64,000 nucleotides of DNA, from positions 10,748,736 to 10,812,735 of the forward strand of contig NC_037642.1 of the NCBI RefSeq assembly GCF_003254395.2, read 5' to 3'. The translations under genes and the position numbers were made by a program. Shown piece by piece: positions 1-16,900 of the stretch. The notes beneath the pieces are model-generated. The model saw nothing but the letters and a program-made list of their open reading frames with translations. It made no database searches and was not told where the DNA came from. Each line of letters opens with the position of its first letter. The first letter of the stretch is position 1. The stretch is from Apis mellifera (lineage: Eukaryota > Arthropoda > Insecta > Hymenoptera > Apidae).

Positions 1-3897
<3,897 letters not shown>

Positions 3898-4072
3898 ACA
3901 ATGTAACGGGAGCAGTACCGGATACGAAGGTTGCGAGTATCTGTGTTGCAGCCGGGGACACGTGACGAGAACGGAAGAGGTTTTAGAGAGATGCGATTGC
4001 AAATATATCAGTTGTTGTTACGTAAAGTGTAAAACGTGCAGAAAAGTTATGAAAACGTACGAGTGCAAATGA
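3898..4072 (+). CDS. Wnt11: Wnt ligand, C-terminal exon (Wnt11-like), partial gene
   Basis: This is the last coding exon of a secreted Wnt glycoprotein, which signals through Frizzled receptors. A TTTCAG acceptor precedes 3898. The exon starts with the third base of a split codon and encodes 57 residues ending in TYECK before TGA at 4070-4072. The cysteine-rich Wnt tail is plain: RQCNGSSTG, then CCSRGH, then ERCDCKY, then CCYVKCKTC. The CCYV-C-C spacing and the RQCNGSSTG start resemble Wnt11 more than Wnt1, Wnt5 or WntA. That subfamily call rests on remembered family patterns from only 57 residues. Wnt11 is absent from Drosophila but kept in other insects. All earlier exons lie outside the window, to the left. 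The gene converges on the EFHC gene, whose stop codon is 1.1 kb away. Confidence 0.85.
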
Positions 4073-5186
4073 ATAAAAATGAAGGGGATTCCTGGAGAGA
4101 TTTTAGAATGAAGAAAAATTATTATCGAAATTCATCTCTCCATCGCTTTTTAACCATATTGGGATTCCCCGTAAGCGATAAAATTCTCCCTTCCGTTTTA
4201 AACGAGTAATACTTATTTATATATTAATTGTGCAATTAATTGTCGTGATAATTTAAAAAAACGATTAAAAAAAAAAAATATACCACCAGTTGGAACGCGT
4301 ATTTGTAGTTATTTTTAGAGATCGTCGATATTATATAGGGAAGGGGAGGGGGAACGTTGATGCAAACGGATAAATTATTATAATAAAATTACTTTAAACG
4401 AATGATCGATGATGAGAAAGTTGAATTAATAAAAATAAATTCTTATTTATCTCGTCAACTATTTATTAAAATTAATAAATCTTCGATGAAAATATAATAA
4501 CAGTGTTGTTCAACGTTTTTCAAAATATTAAGAAAAGATATCCGATCAAAGATGATTACATTAATTATATTTGATAACGAAGTAACGATAAGAACAAAAA
4601 GACAACACTGTTACATATACTGCCCTCTTTAGTTCAATTGTCCTATCTAACACTTTTTACAAATAATAATATCATTTTCTTTTAACCTTCGTTAACTTAT
4701 TTTTATTGATATCAACAATTTAATCATTATTTTTTGACAATAATTACTACTACATATATATAATATTAATTAATATTTTAATAATTATTTCAGATAGGAA
4801 AATTTCAATCAAAGAGGACAGCATAGACGGCATGTTAGATATAAGATGGCATGGTTAGTCGCTATGTAAATAATTCGCTAAATCCGAATTCGTAGTTTGT
4901 ATTAAAAATCATGTTCTAATAATAAATCATCACTTGATATAGAGAAAACACACCTTTATTCACTTGAAAAACTATCGATTATACGATACATATATATATA
5001 ACTGCGACACGTGCAATTGGTGAGTAGTAAAATATATTCATTATAAATATCGAGTACAATAACGAAGCGATATAAAAAGAATATACGTTACACTTTAAAC
5101 AAATTTTTAATTTTTTTTAATCATTACTGTAACGTAAAATTTTGCGTTAGATGATAAATATAAAAATATTAATCTATCGTATATAT
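4073..5186. other. Intergenic, between convergent Wnt11 and EFHC ends
   Basis: AT-rich sequence that should contain the two 3' UTRs facing each other. AATAAA-type signals occur on the + strand shortly after the Wnt stop. No further coding exon or RNA gene is visible. Confidence 0.6.
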
Positions 5187-8100
5187 TTATCGCAGTTCTT
5201 GAGGTTTCTCCGTTTCATCCGTTTCTTCTATTTTGATATCCAAATCCTTTATAAATGCACACCATATTATACCAGCGCCACAATCGGGTTGCTTCTCCGA
5301 TGCCCACCAAAGAGCCGACTAAAGAATATAACAAATTATTATTTATACGTGATGAATGTATAAATAAATAATGCATAAATAAGAAAACGAGTAAAAGTAC
5401 CTTGATGTTTATCGGTAAGGCTGGAGGAAGAGGATCTATTTTTACATTCATGAACCTAAGCATGTCGTTATAATCCAATTTCCCATCCTCGTTCGTATGA
5501 ATGCTGTATTAAAAAAAAATAATATAATATCAATTTATCAAGTTATTGTTATAAGTATAATATGATAGGAATGAAAATTTGAATATTTAATACGTACTGG
5601 TCAAGCATAGAATTTAAAAGTTCTAAGTCAATTGGTATCTTGCAACCGCGAAGAGTAATATACACTCTTTCACGCGATAGAAATCCTAACCTCGCTCTGT
5701 CACAATTATGCAAATCCTCTTCCAAACGATCGAGATCGTTCCACAAGGTACGTATAAGTTCCGTGTGTATTAATTGCCTTTGAAGAAAGAAAATTATTTC
5801 GATATTATTTCTAAAATAAGGAATTTTTATACTTTTAACGAATTTCTTTACCTTACGAATTCCCGAGTGTGTAATTCCTTCTTCTCGTGAGACGAGTAAT
5901 GTCGAGCAATCGTGATCATTTCGTGCTCCGTTATATCGTCTTTTAAATATTTAAGCAAGATCTCCCTGGGAAAAAATTAATTGCTTGTATTATTATTTTT
6001 AAAAAGAAAAAAAAAATCATTGGAGCCAACAATTCGAGACGAATAAAATAAAATAATTGCCTGAGTTTCTCGTACGGCAATATTTGATTTTCATCCTCGT
6101 CCTTTAATTTCTCCGTCGTATAAAGTTCTATAAATTCCTTGTAAACTGGTTTCAATGCTGCCCGTATCTTTTCTAAAATTAACTTTGCGTCGGCTTTTGG
6201 AAACTGGAACAAAAAAGAAGGAAAAAATGAAACGTTATTGCGTACACTTCGACTCGACTTATCGGAAGTCGAATTTGTAAGGGGACAATTTAATCGCGCG
6301 TTTTAAAGCTCAAAAACTGTGGGGGGACAGTAGAAAAAACAGGATGGAACATGCGGTATAAATTATCGAACCTTATCGCAATGTAACTCCATGTAACGAA
6401 GAGCATAAATGTCGGCAGAGATCATTTCGAAGATAAAATTGTTCAAGTTAAGACGTGCTCCAATATAGAAATCTTCAGACTTGTAATAATCCGGTTTCCT
6501 GCTTACAAATATCTCTTGATTAGGCAACATTATTGGCATCCTCCTCTGGAACTCGCATCTCGTGAAACCTATAAATTGCGCGAAAAAACGCATAAAATTG
6601 ATAAAGAAATATTCTAGAACAGTGGTGGTTTGGTTAATTTTGTAATATTTAAATAAATTCGCCATTCCTTTCTCTCCTCCCTTAAAGATAAAGGGAGAGA
6701 TTAAAATAATTTTTATCGCTCTTAATATTAAGAATTTTAATAATAACAATGATAAGGAAAGAAACGTTTACCTGAATTTCTTTTCGCCAATTCATAGATG
6801 GAGATCGTGTCGTCCATGAGGAAAACTCTTATGATAAATATTCTGTCTTCGTTTTCCGGTATATTCGATATCATTTTTGCTCTGAATCTTAAAACGTGAC
6901 TGTTGAAACCCTCTCTACGAGAAAGTTATAAGATATATATTTATTTTTTTATTTAATAATTTTTCAATTTTGCAATTACGGGAATGGGAAGACGTACTTG
7001 TCGAAAAGCAAAAATTTCATGATGTCTTTTTTCGGCGGTTGGGGTATCATAGCAAAACAATTCCCCAGAGAATCTTCGTAGCTGCCGAAACCATTGTAAG
7101 GAGGAATGTATTTTTCCATTTTTATGCAAATCTCATCGCGTTTTCGAGGCCTCTCCATTGGCGTAAACTCGTTCAAACCATATTTTTTCCTTTGAAACAA
7201 TGCAAAGAAAAGATATATTTCAATTTATCTTAATGTGAATAATTAATTTATATTGAAATGAATTAATCCCTCATATATTCTTTCTTTTTGTTTACCTGTA
7301 GAATTCCTTCGTAAAAGCATCCATATCTGTTATAATAATTTTTTTACCAAAAACATTTATTTTTGCACCAATACTAAGCTCGTTTTCCTTATAATACTCT
7401 TTATTAACTTTTCCAGTGTTCAATGGATCTATGGTATAGTAACCATGAATCATGTCCTCCCCCAACACGTTCAGAACGGAGAAAAGATCGTTCGTTCCAA
7501 GTGGATCGAGTTCGCTAAAAAACTGTCAAATTCCAATTTTCTTAATTTTCTTTTAAATTACCTAAGAACTTCATCAGATTAAATTTGATATAAATAAGTG
7601 AAAATATTTTAAGGAAATTAATTTTATTTTTTTTTTAGAGATTGATTTATTACGTTGGAAATTTAATTCCGTTCATCATTTTGTTCTAGAATAATGAAAT
7701 ATGGAGATTTAAAGATAATATATTTACATACTTTGCATCTTTTTAGGAAATATAAATTCTTACTTTAGGCACTTTCATACGTCGCAGAAACATAAGACCG
7801 GTATCTCGTCCAGAATTCTCTGGCACGTTCTCTTTAATCTCCATTGTGTTGTCGCAAAGAAAGTAATGAATTTCAAGATCGTGGACGATGCCATAAAGGC
7901 TGTCCGTGTCATCCCAATAGCCATAAAATCGTAGTACTTGTCTATCATATTTCAAAAAATCGCCGAGAGTGTCAATCGTCCGTTTTGGATTCTTTGGAAA
8001 TCTTTCCTGCTTTTAGCAGTTTTAAGTTTAATTGTTTCATTAATTGTATAGTCATAATTATGATATATTTTACAATTTATAATATTAATTACATAACTTG

Positions 8101-9940
8101 CCTGTTTATGAAGTTCCATATGGGGATCTTTTGGTATTTCTATAGGATCTGGAACCGGGATTCCCATACGATTTAAAAATTGTCTCGTAAATTTATCGCA
8201 GTCTACAATTTTATATACTCTTCCATATATTTCCGGTTCTTTGCCGATATTTAAATCAATAATATCGTAGAATCTGTATCTTACTGGATCCGGCATTGGA
8301 ATTCTCTGCCTTCTTAATAAAACACCTATATATATATATATGTTTTATTTTTTAATATGAAATATTATTTATAATAAAAAAATTATATAATTTAATTGGA
8401 CTCATATTATTATATAATTAAGTGAAATAATTTTTTATGCAAAGAAATAATTTATAAATTTTCACATAAAATATTATTATTATATTTAGAAGAATTTTTT
8501 AATATGAAATGTTATTTTTAATAAAAAAATTATATAATTTAATTGTACTCATATTATTATTATATAATTAAGCGAAATAATTTTTTATACAAAGAAATAA
8601 TTTACAAATTTTCACATAAAATATTATTATTATATTATTATTAGAAGAATTTTTTAATATGAAATGTTATTTATAGTAAAAAAATTATATAATTTAATTG
8701 TACTCATATTATTATATAATTAAGCGAAATAATTTTTTATGCAAAGAAATAATTTATAAATTTTCACATAAAATATTATTATTATACTTAGAAGAATTTT
8801 TTAATATGAAATGTTATTTATAATAAAAAAATTATATAATTTAATTGGACTCTTATTATTATATAATCAAGTGAAATAATTTTTTATGCAAAGAAATAAT
8901 TTACAAATTTTCACATAAAATATTATTATTATACTTAGAAGAATTTTTTAATATGAAATGTTATTTATAATAAAAAAATTATATAATTTAATTGGACTCA
9001 TATTATTATATAATTAAGTGAAATAATTTTTTATGCAAAGAAATAATTTTCACATAAAATATTATTATACTTAAGAAGAAATCCAATGATAAGAGTAACA
9101 AGAAAACAATAGATGAAACAAATATTTTAAAAAGGTTATTAAATCATTTGCAAAGTAACTAAAAATAAATATTAATAAAAATATAACAACAAAAAATACT
9201 GAAGAAAATGCACCGTTAAACCTTGCTCAAGACCACTATTAATCACGGAAGGCTCAGAAATTTTCATTGTTCCATCCTCCAAAAAGAAACTAATATTTAC
9301 TACTCGTACTTGGTAAGCTGTGTTCCTTTCATGAACCGATTCTTGAAAGAATGCTTTAAACATCAACCTCTAAAAAAATACATTGATCTTTATTAAAGAT
9401 TATTCCTACAGATATATTTTGTTAATTTATAATTAACTTTTAATCAATTCGTATTGATTATTGCATATTATCAATATTAATTAAGTATTCTTATAAATTA
9501 TTATACTTGGCCATCATAGGCAATCCAAGAAGGTAATTCATGAGCTTCACCACGAGCATAAATTGATGGAAAACGAACAGGATCGGTTTTATCATACTTT
9601 TCCGATAAATAATAAATTCCATCATGAATCTTAGAGAAAAATTGATTTCTACAAAAGTTTGTTCGACCAATCTAAACAAAATAATAAATAATAATAAATA
9701 TTAATATTTACTTCTATTTCAAATTTCTTTCTACTTTATTATTAATTTTTACATTATCCTTATTTTATTTATGTTCCTTTTTGATTAATCTAAATATTTT
9801 ATTCTTACTTATTCTCTCAATATTCATTTCTTATATGTGTATTGATTAATTAAACGTAAAATATAAGATTTGAAAAAACGACTTACGTTTGTATCGAAAT
9901 TAAATCCTGGAAGACACGGAAGTTGTGCATTTTGCTGCAT
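5187..9940 (-). CDS. Efhc: EF-hand domain-containing protein EFHC1/EFHC2 family (ciliary, three DM10 domains)
   Basis: Fourteen exons join in phase to 754 residues, matching EFHC2 length (about 750). Exons, 5' to 3': 9940-9887, 9671-9507, 9369-9222, 8325-8102, 8006-7764, 7522-7296, 7189-6998, 6914-6772, 6568-6372, 6203-6061, 5965-5852, 5777-5598, 5503-5401, 5318-5187. The N-terminus has the family's LPCLPGFNF start. DM10 domains begin near residues 74, 216 and 422. Each opens with an (L)RF-type strand, includes an NSG turn, and closes with a DCDKFTRQF, DMDAFTKEF or SADIYALRYM block. IPPYNGFGSYEDSL lies between DM10-2 and DM10-3. A single EF-hand-like loop (TNEDGKLDYND) is near residue 685. 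Family members are doublet-microtubule inner proteins of motile and sensory cilia; in insects that means sperm and chordotonal neurons. Two introns use GC donors (8101 and 6060). The exact end of exon 4 is the least certain junction. Confidence 0.93.
8349..9075. repeat. AT-rich minisatellite, five copies of about 147 bp
   Basis: The marker AATATGAAAT recurs at 8354, 8501, 8656, 8803 and 8950, giving periods of 147, 155, 147 and 147 bp. The copies are nearly identical apart from short indels in ATT runs. The last copy decays near 9075. The array lies wholly inside intron 3 of the EFHC gene. Confidence 0.95.
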
Positions 9941-10947
9941 TTTACAACCAAAAAACCAAATTAATTCATTAAACGTAATTCGTTTGAACAATTGATAATC
10001 ACTTTATGAAATCACTTTACGTATCTCGGTATTGATGTAAGAATATGAGTTACTATTATTTACTATTATCGTGTTTCCTTGGAGATATAAATTTCGATCA
10101 ATTTCACGAGGAGAAAGAATAATCGTTAAATTACAAATTTAATGCATATATTTATATTTTATTATCATCAACAATTTACAATATTATACTGGTAATATTT
10201 TATACCAGTATTCGCAGAAACATAAATTTATATAATATATAGCAATATACAATATAGCAAAAACTTTGGTATAAATATAACATATATATATTATTTATAA
10301 TTTGATTTAATAACTTACGCTAACAATCATCATTAATGATACTATTTTATTATTAGTTTTTTTAATAATATAATATGAAGATTATAACATTACTTAATTA
10401 GTAATTAATTTGTTATTTAAATTATATAAATGCTAATAATAACAAGTAGTAAATAAAATAAATTAAGAAAAATATTAAGCAAATTAAAAAAAAAATAAAT
10501 GCTTATTTAAAAATCAAAAATTTTCAAATCAAATACTAAATAAATAAATAAATGTTACATAGTGCATGTAATAGTATTATGCATGAAATTATAGCATATA
10601 ACATTATATGTATTAGCAATAAAATATTTTAATGAAATTTACTTTGATGAAACTATTCTATAAGCATAGATGACATAAAATAATATGCAAAATAAACATA
10701 AAATTAGTTTTATACCAATGGACGGTCCAAGTATAAATAGATATTCATTGACAGTTTCTCAAAATTCATATTGTTTAATTGTTTTAATTCAAATTTTTTT
10801 AAAATTTGAATAATGCATAGAATTTGATGTAACTACTTTTAATTATAATCATTAGCGTTTTGAAAAGTCGCATTGTGGAAATTCAACAGATTGTCTTCGA
10901 AAACATATAAACAATTGCTCAAATCTCCACTTGCTTTTCTTAAACTT
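9941..10947 (-). other. EFHC promoter side and Esyt2 3' flank
   Basis: This stretch separates two genes in the same orientation. The right part should hold the Esyt2 3' UTR and polyadenylation site. The left 200 bp should hold the EFHC promoter and 5' UTR. No coding exon is visible; the sequence is AT-rich with several AATAAA-like strings on both strands. Confidence 0.55.
10073..10086 (-). promoter_or_regulatory. Imperfect RFX X-box candidate
   Basis: The + strand reads GTTTCCTTGGAGAT, about 133 bp upstream of the EFHC start codon. The RFX X-box is an imperfect inverted repeat of the form GTTNCCATGGNAAC. The first half fits well; the second has about two mismatches. RFX factors drive ciliary genes, so position and gene class agree, but the match is weak. 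Confidence 0.25.
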
Positions 10948-13900
10948 CTAATCCTTAGTCTCTGGTTGTAAATCGTACCAGCTCGTGAATGATTTTGTAA
11001 CATCAATTTCATTCAAATTTATATGAACTTGACCCATTACGTTACTTCCGGTCGATAACCAACCTTTTTGTGTACATACAGACACTTCCAATATACGACT
11101 ATTTAAATCAGCTTGAGAAACAACATATTCAAATTGTTCATCGAATATCGGATTACAATTATCCTTCATCACTGCTGTTTTACGTTTGGTTTCCTTATGA
11201 CGATCAGGAAGAAGATATAGTTTTACATATGGATCTGGTATGTTATGCGGATCATTTTGTGGCAGAGGTAAATTACTGTAACAATGAAAAAATTATTAAT
11301 CTAATCACAATAAATAAAAAAAACCTTATTAAATTTCATATTGATAAATTACATACGCTATTTTGTGTACGACAATTATAAATTTCTGTCTTTGTACGCT
11401 ATAACGTAAAGATAATTGTATCCGACCTAGTTTAGCATCACCTGCAGATGATGTCATGTTTGGATTTCTATGAATTAACTGTGCATTTTCAGAGGATGGA
11501 GCAGAAGTAACGACAATTAATTCTTCTTCTGCTGTACCTAGTTCTTCAGGTATAATTACAGCACCAGATCCAATACTTGGTGTTAGACTATTAATTGAAT
11601 CTTTTGATGATTGTCTTTTCAATGGACTAGAAGGAACTAAAAAAAAAATATATTATATCTCATTGAATATAAAAAAAATTATTACTAATGAACTTACGAC
11701 TAGTTGATAATGTATTACTAATATTTGATTCTTGACGTTCGATTTTTTTCTTTAATTGATTGATATCATGATCATCATCATCTTCTTCAGAAATAGGTTC
11801 AGGTTCCTCATATTTTAAAATCTACATTTGAAATAAATCCATAAATACACAGATATATTTATTATTTATAAAAAAATGTATAAAAAAAAGTTTAATATAA
11901 TTTCATACACTTAATGACATAGATAATATTAATTTGCTATCAACTTCAGCCATTTGCAAATCATAAGGCTGTTGTGAAATTTCAAGATTATTTTGTGTTA
12001 AAAGTAAAGAAATATTATAATTCATTTCACCCACTATGAGATTAGTTTTTTCATCTGTAATCTAAAAATTAATATAAATGCTTAGTATGAAAATATGATA
12101 AATAAAACAAGACTTAAAAATGTAATAAAATGTATAACCTTTATATGTAAAATACCAGTTTCTGGATTGCTAACTAAAAAAGTGAAACCTTGTTCCCATA
12201 CTGGGTCACAAGAACGTAACATGGTAGCTGTTCTTTTTGTATTTCCACCAATACTTGCTTCAAGATAAACATCAGGCTGTTTATTTCCTCGAACACACTA
12301 TAATTCAATAATAACAATTCATTTTTTTTTTATAAAAATTTTAATTTTTTAATAATTGTTAATTTAGATCAATCAATATATTTACTGGTAAATTTTTTGC
12401 TGAATCAATATAAAGTATAAGAAGAGCAGTACTCATTGATGTTACTCTAAGTTCTTGAGTTTCCACTAAAGCCTATATGTAATTACAAAATTACAAAATT
12501 ATTACAAAATTTAATAATAAATATTAAATAAATATTTAAATTCTATTAAAATTACATACAGCTTTTAAATCAACAATATTTTTTGATAGTTGAAACCATG
12601 TCAATCGTAAATGAATCATGCCATGTTTTGCTTGTTCCAATGAAATCCACTAAAAAATAACATATGTATTATTATGTACATTATATGTATATTAAAAATT
12701 TATTATTATTATAATACTTTTATACTTACTGTATCGATATTTCCTTTTTTTTTCACTCTACTAACTTCAATAGTAGCCCTATGTTAATGTACAAAAAAAT
12801 AAATATGTTTATATAATATATCTTTATATAGCACTATATAGTACTTTATATCTTTATATGATACTTTATATGAACTATTTATATGAAATATAAAAAGTTA
12901 TAGTAGTCATTATATTATTTAGAATGATAATTATAAGAATATGCTTGATGATCAGTACATTGAAATACATGATATATGAAATTTCATGCATATAAAGCAA
13001 TCATGCAATATCAGCAATATATTATAATCTTTGACATTCTTTTTACAAATACATAAGCGATACATTCGTTTATGTTATATATATACATTCATAATCACAT
13101 TATGTATACATTCATAATGTATACATTCATATAAGCACCTTATAATATTTTATTCATTAGATAATTTTTAAAAATATATTAAAATATATTATATTATATA
13201 ATTAACAATAAAATAAAAAGAGTAATATGGTGACATAAATTGTCATTCTATTATAATTTTACATTTTATAATATTCTTATAATATATCATGATTATTTAT
13301 CATGATTTTTAAACAATTTTCTTCGGTAACATGCATCATAATAGCAGTAGAATATTTTTAAAAATATGAAACATTCTACTAATCTAACATATTTTCAAAT
13401 GCATACTATATTTGCCTGGAATACAGTGCTTGCTACAAGTAGCAATACCTGCCAAGTGGATCATCTTGACCAGCGTTGTCTTTGTCAAAAAGGTGGGCAA
13501 CCACTGTGTTGTAATAGGCTCCCAAGCTCTTTTCCACTATAAACTGTCATCATATAATCTAATTTAGTTTTTTTTTTTATTCAGTCACCTAATCACTCTC
13601 ATAAAATTAATAAAATTAGAATTAAAAACAAATTTTAAAATACTTAATTATTATTACTGTTATTTTATTATTATAAGATTAATTAACATGTGATATTAAA
13701 TTTATTGAAATAAAGTATAATGAGAAAAAAATATAATGAGAAAATATTGGCATATCATATAATAATCAATAAATAAGGAAAATAATTCATATCATACTAC
13801 CAAATATAAAATGAAAAATAAATATAATGATATAATAATTAAATAGAATGATTTTTGATTGAATTATAGCAAAAAAATATTTTGATTAATACAAATCACA

Positions 13901-16900
13901 AATATTATATAATCAAAATATTTTACAAAAATAAGCACAACAACAAATACATATATATGGCACATATTATAAGTCAATAGCATAGTTATAGTAAAATTGA
14001 ATAAATTTATAAATTATTAAAGAAAAAATTATATATTAATGGCAGGTAAGATTTAAATATTAAGACAATTTCTGTTAATTGAAATTTTCAATTTTTGTTA
14101 TACTATTAAATATTATACTATTAATAAATCTACTACCTGCCAAGGAAGTCATCATAAGGGATGGTTAATACATCCCTATCCCAAAGAAACACCATAATAT
14201 TCTGCATTATGCATGAGCAGATCACAGCCTGTGTCAATATGATAATATTATGAAAATAATATATAAAAGATAGAAATTTTTATAAATCTCTTGTTTATAA
14301 ATATAAATATACTATTATTTTAAATAAATAATAATATCATATATACATATGTGTCATGTAAAGTGATTATGAATATAATTAAAATGAATATTTTAAACAA
14401 TAAGTAATATAATTAAATTAAAATAAAATAAAAAATAATTAATATTATTAAAAAAATTTAATTTTATTCTAATGCTAAAAAATTTATTTTAAATTTATTA
14501 TTGCATATTATAATATTTATATTGCGAAAGCATTATATGATTACTATCATTATAAAATAACACATACACACCAAAAACCATTCATAAACCAGAAATTACA
14601 AATACTGTACACAATATTGCAACATCAACATGCTCCCAACTTTGCATGACTAACAATAATATTTTTAACATGCGATATACATAAATAATTCATTAAAATA
14701 TATATTTGAAACATGAAAAATGATAGTTACATTGAAATTGAATGATAAAATTGTAATTGAATGTAATTATCTTCAATTATAATTAAATAAAATAAAGATT
14801 AAAATAATTATTAACTTTTAATATCTTACCTTGAAAATAAAATTAAAAAAATATGTATATTATTTTATTTTCATACCTTCCAAGACTTTCATCTCCTTTG
14901 GTGTCATCATAGTCCCATAGTAGTACAGTAATTTGTTGAGCGATGGCTGACGTCACGGCACACTAGTTCCACATAACACATTGCACATCACATACATACA
15001 TACATACCAAAATATGAAATTAGACTGATTTATGATTTAAGATGCTTCCGATCTATCTATAAAGTAGTCATTTTACATATAATTTTAAGCAAAACAATAA
15101 TTTATATAAATGCGAAAATGATATATTATTCATTGATTTACTAGGAAAAAGCATTAAAATGTTAGATCAGCAACATCTTATAACTAAGACAAAGTTATAA
15201 ACATGTAAAAAAAAATAAGATAATAAATTATAAATAAAATGATAATGTGAATATAAATAAATTTCTAAATGTTTTTTTTTTTTTTTCTTTTGATGAAAAT
15301 TTTCAAATATTCACTAAATCATGTGCTTTTATATATTTAAATAACATTTCTTACCACATAAAAGATGCTGTGCTTGAAATTTGAAAAGACTTACCAAGAA
15401 AAAATTATAGCAAAGCACATGCATTAAATATTATCAATATTTAATTTTTTACAAAAAAAAATATACATACCTCACACCAGAAATCCCATTTTGGATTCAC
15501 AGTATTATCTATAGTTTTTGTCCTAAATTCTTGTGCTCCAATATTTATAATGGCATATGGATCAGATTTACCTTTACCTAACATCCCTATGTCTTTTTTC
15601 ATAAGATGTTTCGCTTCTACTACATGAATTCTTAAAACACCCTCAAAAATAAATATAATAATGTTAAATTTTGCATTGATATAATTATATTATATAAAAT
15701 ATTATAAATACAAAATTTACTTCAGGTTCTGGTATTTTTAATGATTCAATTGGTACTGCTTCACTTAATGGTATAACAATTTTGTTTGGCAATACTACAA
15801 AAGCTGCTATTTGTTCTACTATTGTTTTTCTTAAAATTTCACTATATTAAAAAAATATTTAATTAATTATATTTTTTAAAAAATAAAAAATAAATTTGTT
15901 TAATATTTTTTCATACTTAAATCCAGGCAAATCAAGAACATCTGCAACTCCAATCAAATTAAAATTAATAGCTGGTGGATTTAAAAAGAATGCTTGAACA
16001 CCTCCAACTATAGGCATTACAGGTAATAATGGTTTCATAACTATTCTCATCATTCCACGAATCTAAAAATTAATTATATGCATATTAAATAAAAATTAAA
16101 TATTAAATAAAAAACTTATTTGAAGATTTTTACCTGAAAGTCCCTAATACCACCTTTTATATTTCCAACTGAAAAGGTAATATCACAGTCACCAGCATAC
16201 CTATAGGATTATATATTTATATATTTAAAAATATATAAATCATATAAAATATAGAAAATATAATAGAATTATATATACATATATATATAGAATATATAAT
16301 AGAATATAATAAAATTTATACAAATTATTTACATACATAATATCTGCATCCATAATGACTTCATTTCTTGAAGTGTTTTTATCATATGCTTTAATACCAT
16401 AAATTTTTAAAGGCTATAATTATATATGAAAATTAATCATGTTATTGTCATTCACTGATTGAAATAAAGATAATTATAAAATACAAAATACAATATAAAA
16501 GTTCACTTACAATACGACCCAAAACCAATCTTTCAAATTGAAATCCTTTTATCTTAAATTCTGCCAATTTTTCTAATATAGCAGGTTCTATACTTTGTTT
16601 GCAAAGTTCACGAGCAAACTGATTAATGTTTGGCCAAACTTTATATAAAATCTTAGAATATAAAGAAAATTAATTATAATTAACATAAAATAAAAAGCTG
16701 ATATATATGGAATATTCAAATAATGTAAAAAAATTTCTCATACTTTATTTAACCATTCAGCTCTATCAAAATCAGGAAAGTAAACCCAAGAAGGTAGTTC
16801 ATCTAATCTGCTCATTATCAGTTCTTTTTCTTTAGCCATAACACTAGCTTGGGCAGTAATTAATTTTAATTCGTTGTCTTTCCTACGTTCTGTTTTCCAT

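Noticed and set aside
10948..12300. Separate C2-domain gene for the 3' Esyt2 exons
   Set aside because: All junctions are in phase with the upstream exons and the C2 order fits a single extended synaptotagmin.
15360..15430. GTAAGT on the minus strand in Esyt2 intron 7 as a possible fourth alternative exon
   Set aside because: The preceding sequence is a poly-T stretch with no C2-like frame ending in Leu-Gly.
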